Shown piece after piece: positions 44,383 through 52,636 of a stretch of 64,000 bases of DNA; the first letter of the stretch is position 1; the number at the start of each line of letters is the position of its first letter. The notes under the pieces are model-generated. The model saw nothing but the letters and a program-made list of their open reading frames with translations. It had not been told where the DNA came from and made no database searches. Made by a program: the position numbers and the translations under genes. Source of the stretch: CAVYUC01 sp963783085 (GTDB taxonomy: Bacteria > Bacteroidota > Bacteroidia > Bacteroidales > Prolixibacteraceae); NCBI GenBank assembly GCA_963783085.1, contig CAWAMJ010000010.1:248001-312000 (forward strand), in the 5' to 3' direction.

Positions 44383-45786
44383 ATGAAAAAACTAACATTT
44401 ACCTGCTTGCTGATTACCTTAATTACAACTTGTAATATTTTCAAAGCGAACGCACAAAACCAGCCCGGGGAAACCGGAATATTTCTGGATACCCTAAAAG
44501 TAGGCGGCATGGAATTACGGCTGGCCATCACCATTCAACAAGACAAAAACGGCGTCTTCAGTTCCACCATCAACAGCCTGGATCAGGGAAGCGGCGAAAT
44601 ACCATTTGAAGAAACAAAAATTACTGAAAATCACATCCTGATAACTTCAGAACGAGGGATTCAAATTGAAGGTGATTTTAACGATTCCAAAAACCAGATA
44701 GTTGCAGAATTTCGTCAGGGGCCGGGTAAATTTCCGCTTGTGTTTAAACGTGTTGACGCGTTGCCGGTGAATAACCGTCCGCAGGAACCTAAAAAACCAT
44801 ATTCCTATAATGAAGAAGAAGTAGTTTTTAACAATGAAAAAGCGGGTGTTCAACTGGGAGGAACATTAACTTTTCCGAAAGGCGACGGACCCTATCCTGC
44901 CGTAATTTTAATAACCGGTTCGGGACCGCAAAACCGGAACGGAGAAGTTTTTACCCACAAACCATTTCTGGTTTTGTCCGATTTTCTGACCAGTAACGGG
45001 ATTGCAGTTTTACGCTACGACGATCGCGGAGTGGGCGCTTCAACCGGTGATTTTGGCGCTTCAACTTCGGGTGATTTTGCGGAAGATGTGCTGGCTGCAC
45101 TGAACTTCATGAAAACCAGAAAAGAAATTAATCCTGCACAAATTGGACTAATCGGCCACAGTGAAGGCGGTATGATTGCGCCCATTGCTGCATCAAATTC
45201 GGCCGACGTTGCGTTTATTGTTTTGCTTGCCGGCCCCGGTTCAAACCTGGGAGACAATGTTAATTATCAGCGCAATTTAATGGCAAAAAAAGGAGGTGCA
45301 ACCGAGGAATATTTAACAGCCCAGGAAAACTGGTTAAAAGCTGTAAATGAAACTGTACGAAAAGATATTCCCGATGAACAGATTCAAAATGAGATTCAAA
45401 AAATATATGCAGGTTACGATGAAAAAACAAAGATAACCTTAAACTGGAGCGAAGAACGGATTAATCAGATAGCCAACCTGGTGAGTGGACAATGGTGGCG
45501 CTATGGTTTCCGGTATGATCCTGAAAAAACAATCGGATCATTGAATTGCCCGGTGCTGGCTTTGCTGGGCGAAAAAGATCAGCAGGTTCCTGCGGCGTTA
45601 AACCAGGCGGAACTGCAAAGGGCAATATCAGAAAAAAACGAAAAAAACCAACTGGTGGTTGTGACCGGAGTAAATCACATGTTTCAAACCTGCACTACCG
45701 GCGATGAAACCGAATATGCAAAAATTGAAGAAACTATGTCGCCGGTCGTAATGAATCTGGTAAAAAACTGGATACTCAATCTGTAA
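44383..45786 (+). CDS. Exported alpha/beta hydrolase
   Basis: The 467-residue protein has a signal peptide (cleavage near KANAQ). A beta-sheet domain of about 120 residues is followed by an alpha/beta hydrolase core with oxyanion block LITGSGPQNRNGE near 175, nucleophile elbow GHSEGG near 258, an Asp in GEKDQQVP and the His in VTGVNHMFQ near the C terminus. It should act as a periplasmic or outer-membrane-associated esterase or peptidase; the substrate is unknown. It is flanked by terminators. Confidence 0.88.
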   Translation: MKKLTFTCLLITLITTCNIFKANAQNQPGETGIFLDTLKVGGMELRLAITIQQDKNGVFSSTINSLDQGSGEIPFEETKITENHILITSERGIQIEGDFNDSKNQIVAEFRQGPGKFPLVFKRVDALPVNNRPQEPKKPYSYNEEEVVFNNEKAGVQLGGTLTFPKGDGPYPAVILITGSGPQNRNGEVFTHKPFLVLSDFLTSNGIAVLRYDDRGVGASTGDFGASTSGDFAEDVLAALNFMKTRKEINPAQIGLIGHSEGGMIAPIAASNSADVAFIVLLAGPGSNLGDNVNYQRNLMAKKGGATEEYLTAQENWLKAVNETVRKDIPDEQIQNEIQKIYAGYDEKTKITLNWSEERINQIANLVSGQWWRYGFRYDPEKTIGSLNCPVLALLGEKDQQVPAALNQAELQRAISEKNEKNQLVVVTGVNHMFQTCTTGDETEYAKIEETMSPVVMNLVKNWILNL

Positions 45787-45803
45787 AAACGTTTTCTGTC
45801 TTT

Positions 45804-45833
45804 AGAAACCGCCTGTTGACGGCGGTTTTTTTG
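45804..45833 (+). terminator. Terminator of the alpha/beta hydrolase gene
   Basis: AAACCGCC and GGCGGTTT form an 8-base stem with a 7-base loop, followed by a run of T, 20 bases past the stop. Confidence 0.85.
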
Positions 45834-45923
45834 TACGCAATCATTTCTAAATCTTCCTCCGTAAATCGCCAATAAAATTCAGTTTGTTATATTTACAGCC
45901 TGAACAACTTAAACCTTTTTAAG

Positions 45924-48395
45924 ATGAAGAAATTACTGATGCTGGCAGCGGCTTTCGCTGTATCATTTTCTGTTTTTGCACAAAAATTAACAATAAATCA
46001 GGATGAATATTTTGAAATGCCGGGACTGAACGTCATGGTGTTTTACGATATTTATCCGGAAGGCCATCAGGGTGCAGTGGGAATTATACAAAACGGAACC
46101 CGCGTGGCTACCAACGGCGATCTCCGGCTGGAACCCACACCCGGACAATGGCAGCCAATTCCAAAAGTGGGCGAACGTGAAGTGATTTCGGACAACAATG
46201 AAATCCGTGTACGGCTGACTTATCCGGACGAAAACCGCAACCGTAAAGGATTTAATCCCATTTATTATCCCGATTTGAATTTCAGCTATTACGTGCGGGT
46301 CATTGGCGAAGGCGATAATTTCAGGATAATTGTTGATTTGGACCAGCCGCTTCCCGACGAATGGATTGGAAAAGTGGGTTTTAACCTCGAACTTTTTCCG
46401 GGATTGCTGTTTGGAAAAACCTGGTACATCGACGGTGAATCCGGATTGTTTCCGCTTCAGGCGAATGGCCCGATGCAAAAAGACGCCGATGGAAACTGGC
46501 AGGCTTTTCCACTGTCCACCGGTAAAAAGCTGACCATTGCTCCCGAAATACCCGAACAAACAATGGTTATTACCAGCCTGAAGTCGGATTTACAGCTGCT
46601 CGACGGAAGATTTTACCACAATAACGGCTGGTTTGTAGTCCGTTCGGAAGTTCCGGCGGGCGCAACAAAAAATGCAATTGAATGGCTGGTTGAACCCAAT
46701 GTTGTGGATGGTTTTAAACAAAAACCAGTGGTACATGTCAGTCAGGTGGGGTATCATACCCAACAGGAAAAAATTGCCACCGTAGAACTCGATAAAACCG
46801 AAACCAACATCGGCAAAGCTGAACTGCTAAGAATGTCGGAAAACGGCGGTTATGAAACGATGAAAACTGCAACACCCGTGAAATGGGGCAGGTATTTACG
46901 TTTTAATTATTATCAGTTTGATTTCTCAGAAGTGAAAAAACCCGGAATTTACCAGGTTCAGTATAATGGTTACAAAACCGAACCATTTCGGATTGGAGAA
47001 GATGTTTACCAGCGGCACGTTTGGCAGCCAACACTTGAATATTTTCTGCCGGTGCAAATGTGCCACATGCGCGTAAACGAAGGTTACCGTGTATGGCACG
47101 ACCTCTGCCACATGGACGATGCACTGATGGCACCCGTTGATACCAACCACTTTGACGGCTATTTCCAGGGACCTTCAACTTTAACAAAATATGAACCGCT
47201 GGAACAGGTTCCGGGATTAAATACCGGCGGCTGGCATGATGCAGGCGATTATGATTTGCGCGTGGAATCGCAGGCCGGAACAGTTTGGACACTGGCCATG
47301 GCGTATGAACAATTTGGCGTGGACTGGGATCAAACTACCATCGACCAGAAAAATAGCCTGGTGGAGATTCACCTTCCCGATGGAAAACCCGATGTGTTGC
47401 AACAGGTTGAACATGGTGTGCTGACCATTCTGGGAGGTTATGAAAACATAGGCCGTTTGTATCGCGGAATCATTTGCAACAGCCTGCGCCAGTATGTTAT
47501 GCTGGGCGATGCTTCAGCAATGACCGACGGGTTGAAGTATAATCCGGAGTTGGATAAAAATGAGAAAACCGGCACAGAATCAGGTAAGCTTGATGACCGC
47601 CTTGTATTTACAGAAGAAAATGCAGGACACGAATACAGTGCAGTGGAAGGTTTGGCAGCCGCAGTAAGGGTTTTAAAAGGGTACAACAATGAACTTGCAA
47701 CAAAATCATTGCAGGCAGCAGAGGAAATTTATGCGATGGATCGTGAAGATTCAAGGCGCGGAGCTTCATCAAAAATTGCTGCTGCCGTGGAATTGTACCT
47801 TACTACAGGAAACGAAAAATACATGAACGATTTGGTGGAAATGCAGGATCAAATTGTACAGGGAATGGGAAATTCAGGCTGGACAGTTGCGCGGGTACTG
47901 AAAAAAAACAACAATGCGGATTTTAAAGCTAAACTGATGCCGGCATTCAAAAAACTAAAAGCCGACCTGGAAGAAAAGCAAAAGGAAAATCCGTTTGGCG
48001 TTCCTTACAATATTCGCATTTGGGGCGATGGCTGGGGAATTCAGCGACTGGGTTTGCAACAGTATTTCCTTCATAAAAACCTTCCGGATTTGTTCAAAAC
48101 CGATCTGCTTTATAACGCGCTCAATTTTATGCTCGGCAATCATCCGGGAGAAAACACTTCTTCGTTTGCATCGGGTGTGGGTTCGCGTTCAGTTACCGAA
48201 GCTTATGGAGTTAACCGCGCCGACCGATCATTTATTCCGGGTGGCGTGGTTTCGGGAACCGGAATTATCCGTCCTGATTTCCCTGAATTGAAAGAGTGGC
48301 CTTACTTTTGGCAGCAAACCGAATATGTAATGGGCGGCGGCGCTACAAATTTCATGTTTCTGGTGCTGGCAGCAGACAATTTACTGAAAGAATAA
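45924..48395 (+). CDS. Glycoside hydrolase family 9 enzyme
   Basis: The 823-residue protein has a signal peptide (cleavage near SVFAQ), a beta-rich N-terminal region of about 250 residues and a CelD-type Ig-like domain (VVHVSQVGYHTQQEKIATVEL). A GH9 (alpha/alpha)6 catalytic domain follows. GGWHDAGDYDLRVES near residue 433 carries the catalytic Asp of the family, and the C-terminal blocks DGWGIQRLGLQQ and NHPGENTSSFASGVGSR line the active site. It should cleave beta-linked glucans or related glycans outside the cytoplasm. The exact substrate is not predictable. Confidence 0.88.
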   Translation: MKKLLMLAAAFAVSFSVFAQKLTINQDEYFEMPGLNVMVFYDIYPEGHQGAVGIIQNGTRVATNGDLRLEPTPGQWQPIPKVGEREVISDNNEIRVRLTYPDENRNRKGFNPIYYPDLNFSYYVRVIGEGDNFRIIVDLDQPLPDEWIGKVGFNLELFPGLLFGKTWYIDGESGLFPLQANGPMQKDADGNWQAFPLSTGKKLTIAPEIPEQTMVITSLKSDLQLLDGRFYHNNGWFVVRSEVPAGATKNAIEWLVEPNVVDGFKQKPVVHVSQVGYHTQQEKIATVELDKTETNIGKAELLRMSENGGYETMKTATPVKWGRYLRFNYYQFDFSEVKKPGIYQVQYNGYKTEPFRIGEDVYQRHVWQPTLEYFLPVQMCHMRVNEGYRVWHDLCHMDDALMAPVDTNHFDGYFQGPSTLTKYEPLEQVPGLNTGGWHDAGDYDLRVESQAGTVWTLAMAYEQFGVDWDQTTIDQKNSLVEIHLPDGKPDVLQQVEHGVLTILGGYENIGRLYRGIICNSLRQYVMLGDASAMTDGLKYNPELDKNEKTGTESGKLDDRLVFTEENAGHEYSAVEGLAAAVRVLKGYNNELATKSLQAAEEIYAMDREDSRRGASSKIAAAVELYLTTGNEKYMNDLVEMQDQIVQGMGNSGWTVARVLKKNNNADFKAKLMPAFKKLKADLEEKQKENPFGVPYNIRIWGDGWGIQRLGLQQYFLHKNLPDLFKTDLLYNALNFMLGNHPGENTSSFASGVGSRSVTEAYGVNRADRSFIPGGVVSGTGIIRPDFPELKEWPYFWQQTEYVMGGGATNFMFLVLAADNLLKE

Positions 48396-48481
48396 GCTTT
48401 AATCGATGAGGCGCATGGAACATTTGTTTTTCAATGAACTCACTGATTGCGCCTGCTTGTTTTTTTGCATAACTTCTGTTA

Positions 48482-48600
48482 ACAGAGACGCGATGCATCG
48501 CATCTCTGTGATTGTTATACACCTGCAGAGACGCGCGATTCATCGCATCTCTGTGGCTGTTGTACACTTGCAAAGACAAGTGATTCATTTCGTAACGCTT
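48482..48600. repeat. Tandem palindromic (REP-like) repeats
   Basis: Two copies of a palindromic unit lie at 48482-48509 and 48526-48553, each built on CAGAGACGC and GCATCTCTG. They are joined by related spacers ending TATACACCTG and TGTACACTTG. A third, degraded copy starts near 48571. The first palindrome has 14-base arms with one mismatch. Such units are typical of REP-like or small non-autonomous elements. The frame that crosses them is a shadow, not a gene. Confidence 0.75.
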
Positions 48601-48629
48601 TGGAAACTTCTGCTTTTGAATTAACTTTA
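48599..48629 (+). promoter_or_regulatory. Promoter of the antitoxin-toxin pair
   Basis: TTTG (48599-48602) and TAACTTTA (48622-48629), separated by 19 bases, match the Bacteroidota promoter with one changed base at the end of the -7 element. The antitoxin ATG is 20 bases downstream. The promoter overlaps the edge of the third repeat copy. Confidence 0.55.
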
Positions 48630-48648
48630 CACGAAAATAGTGTACATC

Positions 48649-48870
48649 ATGTTAAAGAATATAACTTTTAGCGTAGAGGAAGAATTGATTGACAAAGCAA
48701 GGGAACAGGCACAGGCTGAAAAATTAACCTTAAATAAATTATTCCGTCGCTGGTTGGAACAATATGTAGAAAATAATAGAAAAACAAATGAGTATGACCG
48801 GGTAATGGAATCATTGAAGCATGTGTATCCGGGTCGTAAATTTACCAGAGACGAAATGAATGAAAGATAA
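48649..48870 (+). CDS. Antitoxin-like DNA-binding protein
   Basis: The ATG at 48649 gives 73 residues beginning MLKNITFSVEEELIDKAREQ. A GTG at 48640 would add three residues. The pattern of an N-terminal beta strand and two helices resembles ribbon-helix-helix or DUF6364-type antitoxins, with a C-terminal tail that would bind the toxin. It overlaps the PIN-domain gene by 11 bases, the usual arrangement of VapBC-like pairs. It should bind and repress its own promoter. Confidence 0.78.
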   Translation: MLKNITFSVEEELIDKAREQAQAEKLTLNKLFRRWLEQYVENNRKTNEYDRVMESLKHVYPGRKFTRDEMNER

Positions 48871-49279
48871 ATTTTTCATAGATACCAATATTTTCATTTA
48901 TTCCTTCGATTTGCATGATTGATATAAACGTACAATTTCAGAAGAATTAATTAAAAAGGCTCTAATTGGTAATGGGATTATTAGTTTTCAAATTGTTCAG
49001 GAATTTCTTAATGTAGCTACTAATAAGTTCAAGGGATTAATGAGTCCCATTGAGGCGAAAGAATACCTTTCAAAGGTGATGTTTTCACTTTGCCACATCT
49101 TTCCATCTGAAAAACTTTACTTTAATGCTCTTGATTTTAAAGAAAGATGGCAATTTTCGTTCTATGATTCCTTGATAATAGCGGCTGCCCTTGAAGCAAA
49201 TTGCACCATTCTTTACTCCGAAGATTTACAACACAATCAGAAAATCAACGACTTAACTGTAACCAATCCTTTTCTTTAA
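48860..49279 (+). pseudogene. VapC-like PIN-domain toxin, broken by an in-frame stop
   Basis: From the ATG at 48860 the frame reads KFFIDTNIFIYSF, a PIN-domain start with the first catalytic Asp at residue 8. It meets TGA at 48920-48922 (codon 21). The same frame continues for another 118 codons with conserved features (QIVQEF Glu, FYDSLIIAAALEA Asp) to a TAA at 49277-49279. A single change, for example CGA to TGA, would break an otherwise intact ribonuclease. A restart at the ATG at 49040 would lack the first Asp and Glu. Sequence error is an alternative. Confidence 0.8.
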
Positions 49280-49716
49280 AGCAACGCCCGATCCCAGGGA
49301 ATTGCGGCCAGAATCACAATCAGACCAAGTGTATAATAAATTGCGGCTGAACGGTGTTTCCGCAAAACGATTAACTTTTTCTTCGATTTTGATCTTCCAA
49401 TGTGGATAATTACCAGTGCAATAATCATCATCAGAATATGTTCTACCGCATAAAAACGTGTCACTTCATTTTTCATGGCAGCGCCGAAATCGGCAAATGC
49501 AGCTTTGGTAACAGGACTGACAAAAGCGTAAAGAACTAGTCCCACCACGAATTGAATATCCACGAAAATTGTTAGCAGTAACCCTAAAATATTATCAGTT
49601 TTTGTCCAGTTTCGTTTTCTGAACCAGCCGTGAAACGCAAATCCAATGGCCAAAACTGCAACAATTAATATTAACCAGCGAAATAAGTTGTGAGTGTGCA
49701 ATAATCCTGTGTACAT
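49276..49716 (-). CDS. Small membrane protein (cytochrome b-like, four spans)
   Basis: This 146-residue protein has four predicted membrane segments. His residues in MYTGLLHTHNLFRW, in VEHILMMII and in KHRSAA fit the small, haem-binding-like membrane proteins often annotated as cytochrome B in Bacteroidota. No known pathway partner is adjacent. Its stop overlaps the last bases of the broken toxin on the opposite strand. Confidence 0.72.
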   Translation of the reverse strand: MYTGLLHTHNLFRWLILIVAVLAIGFAFHGWFRKRNWTKTDNILGLLLTIFVDIQFVVGLVLYAFVSPVTKAAFADFGAAMKNEVTRFYAVEHILMMIIALVIIHIGRSKSKKKLIVLRKHRSAAIYYTLGLIVILAAIPWDRALL

Positions 49717-49767
49717 TTTTCTGTTTTTAATTTGAAATGGAACAGTTAAATGGCAATTTAGTTGAAA

Positions 49768-50427
49768 TTAATTTTCTTCGGCCAGTTTAAAAACTTCGCT
49801 TCCTTCCCAAACTATTTTTTCAGGATGAGGGTTTAACACCCCATTTATCATGGCCTGTGCAACTGTCTTTGCATGGATCGGGCGATATTTTTTCATGATA
49901 AACCGGGTAATGAAATTTAGAACTTTTACCGAAATCTCTTCCAGCGCCCTTTTTTCTTTCCTGTCGCCGGTTAACGACGCCGGCCGCAAAATGGCCAGAT
50001 TTTTAAAGCCCAGTTTCGCCACCGTTTCATCAAGCTCGCCTTTCATGCGGGTGTAAAATATTTTAGATTGTGCGTTTGCGCCAACCGACGAAACAAGCAC
50101 ATAATTTTCAACTCCGTTTTCCTTTGCCGTTCTGGCAAAATTCAGGTTGAATGTAAAATCCACTTCGTACTCTTTCGTTTTGCTTCCGGCTTGCTTTAAG
50201 GTTGTCCCCAATGCAGAAAATAGTACATCGCCATGTAAAAGGTCTTTATATGAATTCTCATCGCGGAAATCGATAATTCGCTGCTCCAGTTTAGGGTGCT
50301 GAATCCCGGAGTCGCGCCGCACAAAAATTCTTATTTTGGCAAAATCGTCGTTTTTCAGGAGAAGTTGAACCAGTTGAAAGCCGACCAGTCCGGTTGCGCC
50401 GATTACATTTGCATTGTATATTTTCAT
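49768..50427 (-). CDS. NAD(P)-binding SDR-like protein (TIP30/atypical SDR type)
   Basis: The 219-residue protein starts with a Rossmann nucleotide motif (VIGATGLVGFQLVQLLL, about residues 8-24). It has the atypical SDR pattern: LFSALGTTLKQAG near 70, YVLVSSVGANAQSKIFYTRMKGELDE near 105 and LRPASLTG near 148. It resembles TIP30-like NAD(P)H-binding proteins. The reaction and substrate are not known. Confidence 0.82.
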   Translation of the reverse strand: MKIYNANVIGATGLVGFQLVQLLLKNDDFAKIRIFVRRDSGIQHPKLEQRIIDFRDENSYKDLLHGDVLFSALGTTLKQAGSKTKEYEVDFTFNLNFARTAKENGVENYVLVSSVGANAQSKIFYTRMKGELDETVAKLGFKNLAILRPASLTGDRKEKRALEEISVKVLNFITRFIMKKYRPIHAKTVAQAMINGVLNPHPEKIVWEGSEVFKLAEEN

Positions 50428-50486
50428 TTTATTTTTCGGGAAAGTTTATTATCCAAAACGCAGGATGTTTAAGAAGGTTTTAAATT

Positions 50487-51507
50487 TTAAAATGAATTTC
50501 TGTCAATCAGGCAAAATGGATTGGCAATTTGCCCGGTTTTCTCTCCTTTTACCAAATCGGCAGCAGTTTTTCCCATCTGTTCAAAATCGGTACTCAACAC
50601 CGAAATACCCCCCGCCAGCAATTCCTTCATCGGCGTTTCATCAAACGAAATAATACCAATATTTTCTTTCAGTTTCCATCCTTTATCCTGAATGAGTTTT
50701 AACGTATTCAGAAGTTCATTGTCATCGAAATATAATGTACAACTCATTTTCTTTCAGATTTATATGCGAAATACTTTGAATAATTTTATAGCTGATTTGA
50801 TGCTCGTTGCATAAGGCGGCGAATCCTTTTTGTATTCCTTTTGGCACAAACTGAAACTGACTTTGCGATAAACTCAGTTTCACGGCTTTATAGTTTTTAA
50901 TCCGGCTAAGTTTTTGGTTCAGCGCCTCATAAATGTCGCCGTAAAAATCCTGATAGACTGCTTTTACGTTCGTTTTTTTCAAATTGTCGGGCAGGTTGTC
51001 AATCAGAATGATTTTTTTAGCGGGCAGTCGATCGATACTTTTCTGAACGTTTTCATTCAGGTGGGGCATTAAAACATAACGGCTGAATTTCCCAAGATTT
51101 TCGCGGATTAATTTATCAAACCGTTTTAAATCGTAATGATGAAAAAAAACCTGGATATCAGTTTTTTCATCAAACTCATTTCGGAATGATTCGTACAATA
51201 TCTCCTTAAATGCCGAAATCCGGTCGAAAAGAAGAAAAATCCGGTGATGTAATATAATACCGGCATCCGATACAAAATATCCTTTGCCCTGTTTGGAAGA
51301 AATCATTCCCAGTTCGCGCAGTTCTTTGTAAGCCCTGATAACCGTTCCGGGAGCCAGTTTCAGTTCGCCGGCCACTTTGTTAATGGACGGCAGTTGATCG
51401 CCCGGCTGAAGTTTCCCGCTGCCAATATCCTGTTCCAGCCCGCTGATAATTTGTTTGTATATGGGAATTTCAAGGCTGCTATCTACCTTAAAATGAATGT
51501 TTTTCAT
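50487..51507 (-). pseudogene. GntR-family regulator with sugar-binding domain, frameshifted
   Basis: An N-terminal GntR winged helix (about residues 10-80, with LPSINKVAGELKLAPGTVIRAY) is followed by a LacI-like ligand-binding domain. The frame runs from 51507 to a TGA at 50722-50724 right after ELYIIF. The rest of the same domain (DDNELLNTLKLIQDK onward) continues in another frame to 50487. One extra base near 50727 explains the break. Intact, the protein would be about 340 residues and would likely control the divergent transporter operon. Confidence 0.85.
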
Positions 51508-51576
51508 TTTGCAGATGTTTTACAACATATTCAATGATAAAGCATAAAAGTAACCAATTTTTCTAATTTCGACTGA

Positions 51577-51593
51577 ATAAGTATGTATAAGTA
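51577..51593. promoter_or_regulatory. Direct repeat, possible GntR operator
   Basis: ATAAGTA occurs twice (51577-51583 and 51587-51593), one helical turn apart. It lies in the gap between the divergent GntR gene and the transporter gene, 17 bases before the transporter ATG. Binding by the GntR protein is a guess from position. Confidence 0.4.
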
Positions 51594-51609
51594 AACTAAA
51601 CCAAAAGAA

Positions 51610-52626
51610 ATGATTATCATCCAAAGTTATTGGCTCGCGATTCTGTTCTGTGTTTTCGCGATGATTTGCTGGGGTTCGTGGCAAAACACCCAAAAAATGG
51701 TTCAGAAAGGCTGGCGTTTCGAACTTTTTTACTGGGACCTGGCAATCGGTATTATGATTTTTGCAACCGTGGCAGCTTTTTCCGTTGGCAGTTTAGGCGG
51801 CGCCGGACGGACATTCACAGAAGATTTAGGGCAGGCTGAAATTTCGAGTATGTTGTACGCCATGTTGGGCGGATTGCTCTGGAACATGGGAAACCTGTTG
51901 ATGGTTGCGGCAATTGCAGTTGCAGGAATGTCGGTGGCTTTTCCCATTGGCGGCGGAATTGCCTGGGTTTTGGGAATTATACTCAACTACATCAATATTT
52001 CCTTGAAAGGCGGAACTCCAAGCAATTATCCTGTTTTATTGTGGATTGGGGTCGGAGTCATCATCTTTGCCATTATTTTGAGCGGAAAATCATATAAAAA
52101 CCTCACCAAAACAAAAGAAAAAACCTCGTTTAAAGGAATTCTCCTCTCGGTGCTGGCCGGGACTTTTATTGCATTTTTTTACCCGGTGGTGGTTAACTCG
52201 CTTGACCCGGTTTTTGTGGAAAGCGGCAAAGGTACGCTTACTCCCTATTCGGGCGTATTTTTTATGGCTGTTGGAATTGTAATTTCAACGGCTGTTATCA
52301 ATCCGTTTTTCATGAGAAAACCGGTGGAAGGCCCGCCTGTAAAAATGAAAATGTATATAGCCGGAACCACAAAAACACATTTGCTCGGTATGCTTGGCGG
52401 CGGAATCTGGGCTCTCGGTACGATATTCAGCTATATGGCCGTTGGCGCTGCAAATCCGGCCATTGCTTACGCCCTCAGCAACGCGGCCCCGGTTGTGGCT
52501 ATTTTATGGGGATTATTTGTCTGGAAAGAATTTAGTGGTGCGCCCAAAGGGACAAATCTGCTGCTGGCCATCATGTTTATTTCCTATATCATCGGTTTGA
52601 TATTAATTACAGTTTCTAATGCTTAA
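51610..52626 (+). CDS. GRP-type sugar transporter (DMT superfamily)
   Basis: The 338-residue membrane protein has about 10 spans. It begins with the family block CVFAMICWGSWQNTQKM and contains AFPIGGGIAWVLGIILNY and NAAPVVAILWGLFVWKEF, matching the GRP/RhaT-like transporters annotated near sugar-use genes in Bacteroidota. It should import a monosaccharide or small glycoside. It is the first gene of a long operon and overlaps the hydrolase reading frame by a few bases if that gene starts at 52619. Confidence 0.87.
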   Translation: MIIIQSYWLAILFCVFAMICWGSWQNTQKMVQKGWRFELFYWDLAIGIMIFATVAAFSVGSLGGAGRTFTEDLGQAEISSMLYAMLGGLLWNMGNLLMVAAIAVAGMSVAFPIGGGIAWVLGIILNYINISLKGGTPSNYPVLLWIGVGVIIFAIILSGKSYKNLTKTKEKTSFKGILLSVLAGTFIAFFYPVVVNSLDPVFVESGKGTLTPYSGVFFMAVGIVISTAVINPFFMRKPVEGPPVKMKMYIAGTTKTHLLGMLGGGIWALGTIFSYMAVGAANPAIAYALSNAAPVVAILWGLFVWKEFSGAPKGTNLLLAIMFISYIIGLILITVSNA

Positions 52627-52636
52627 TTTTTTAAAA

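Noticed and set aside
45987..46559. 190-residue minus-strand frame inside the GH9 gene
   Set aside because: It lies opposite a clear coding region and shows no known family pattern.
48482..48600. CRISPR array
   Set aside because: The units are palindromic and contiguous, spacers are related to each other rather than unique, and no cas gene is present.
48406..48624. Plus-strand frame across the palindromic repeats
   Set aside because: It translates repeat units (repeated Ile/Val-His-Leu-Gln-Arg), so it is a by-product of the repeats.
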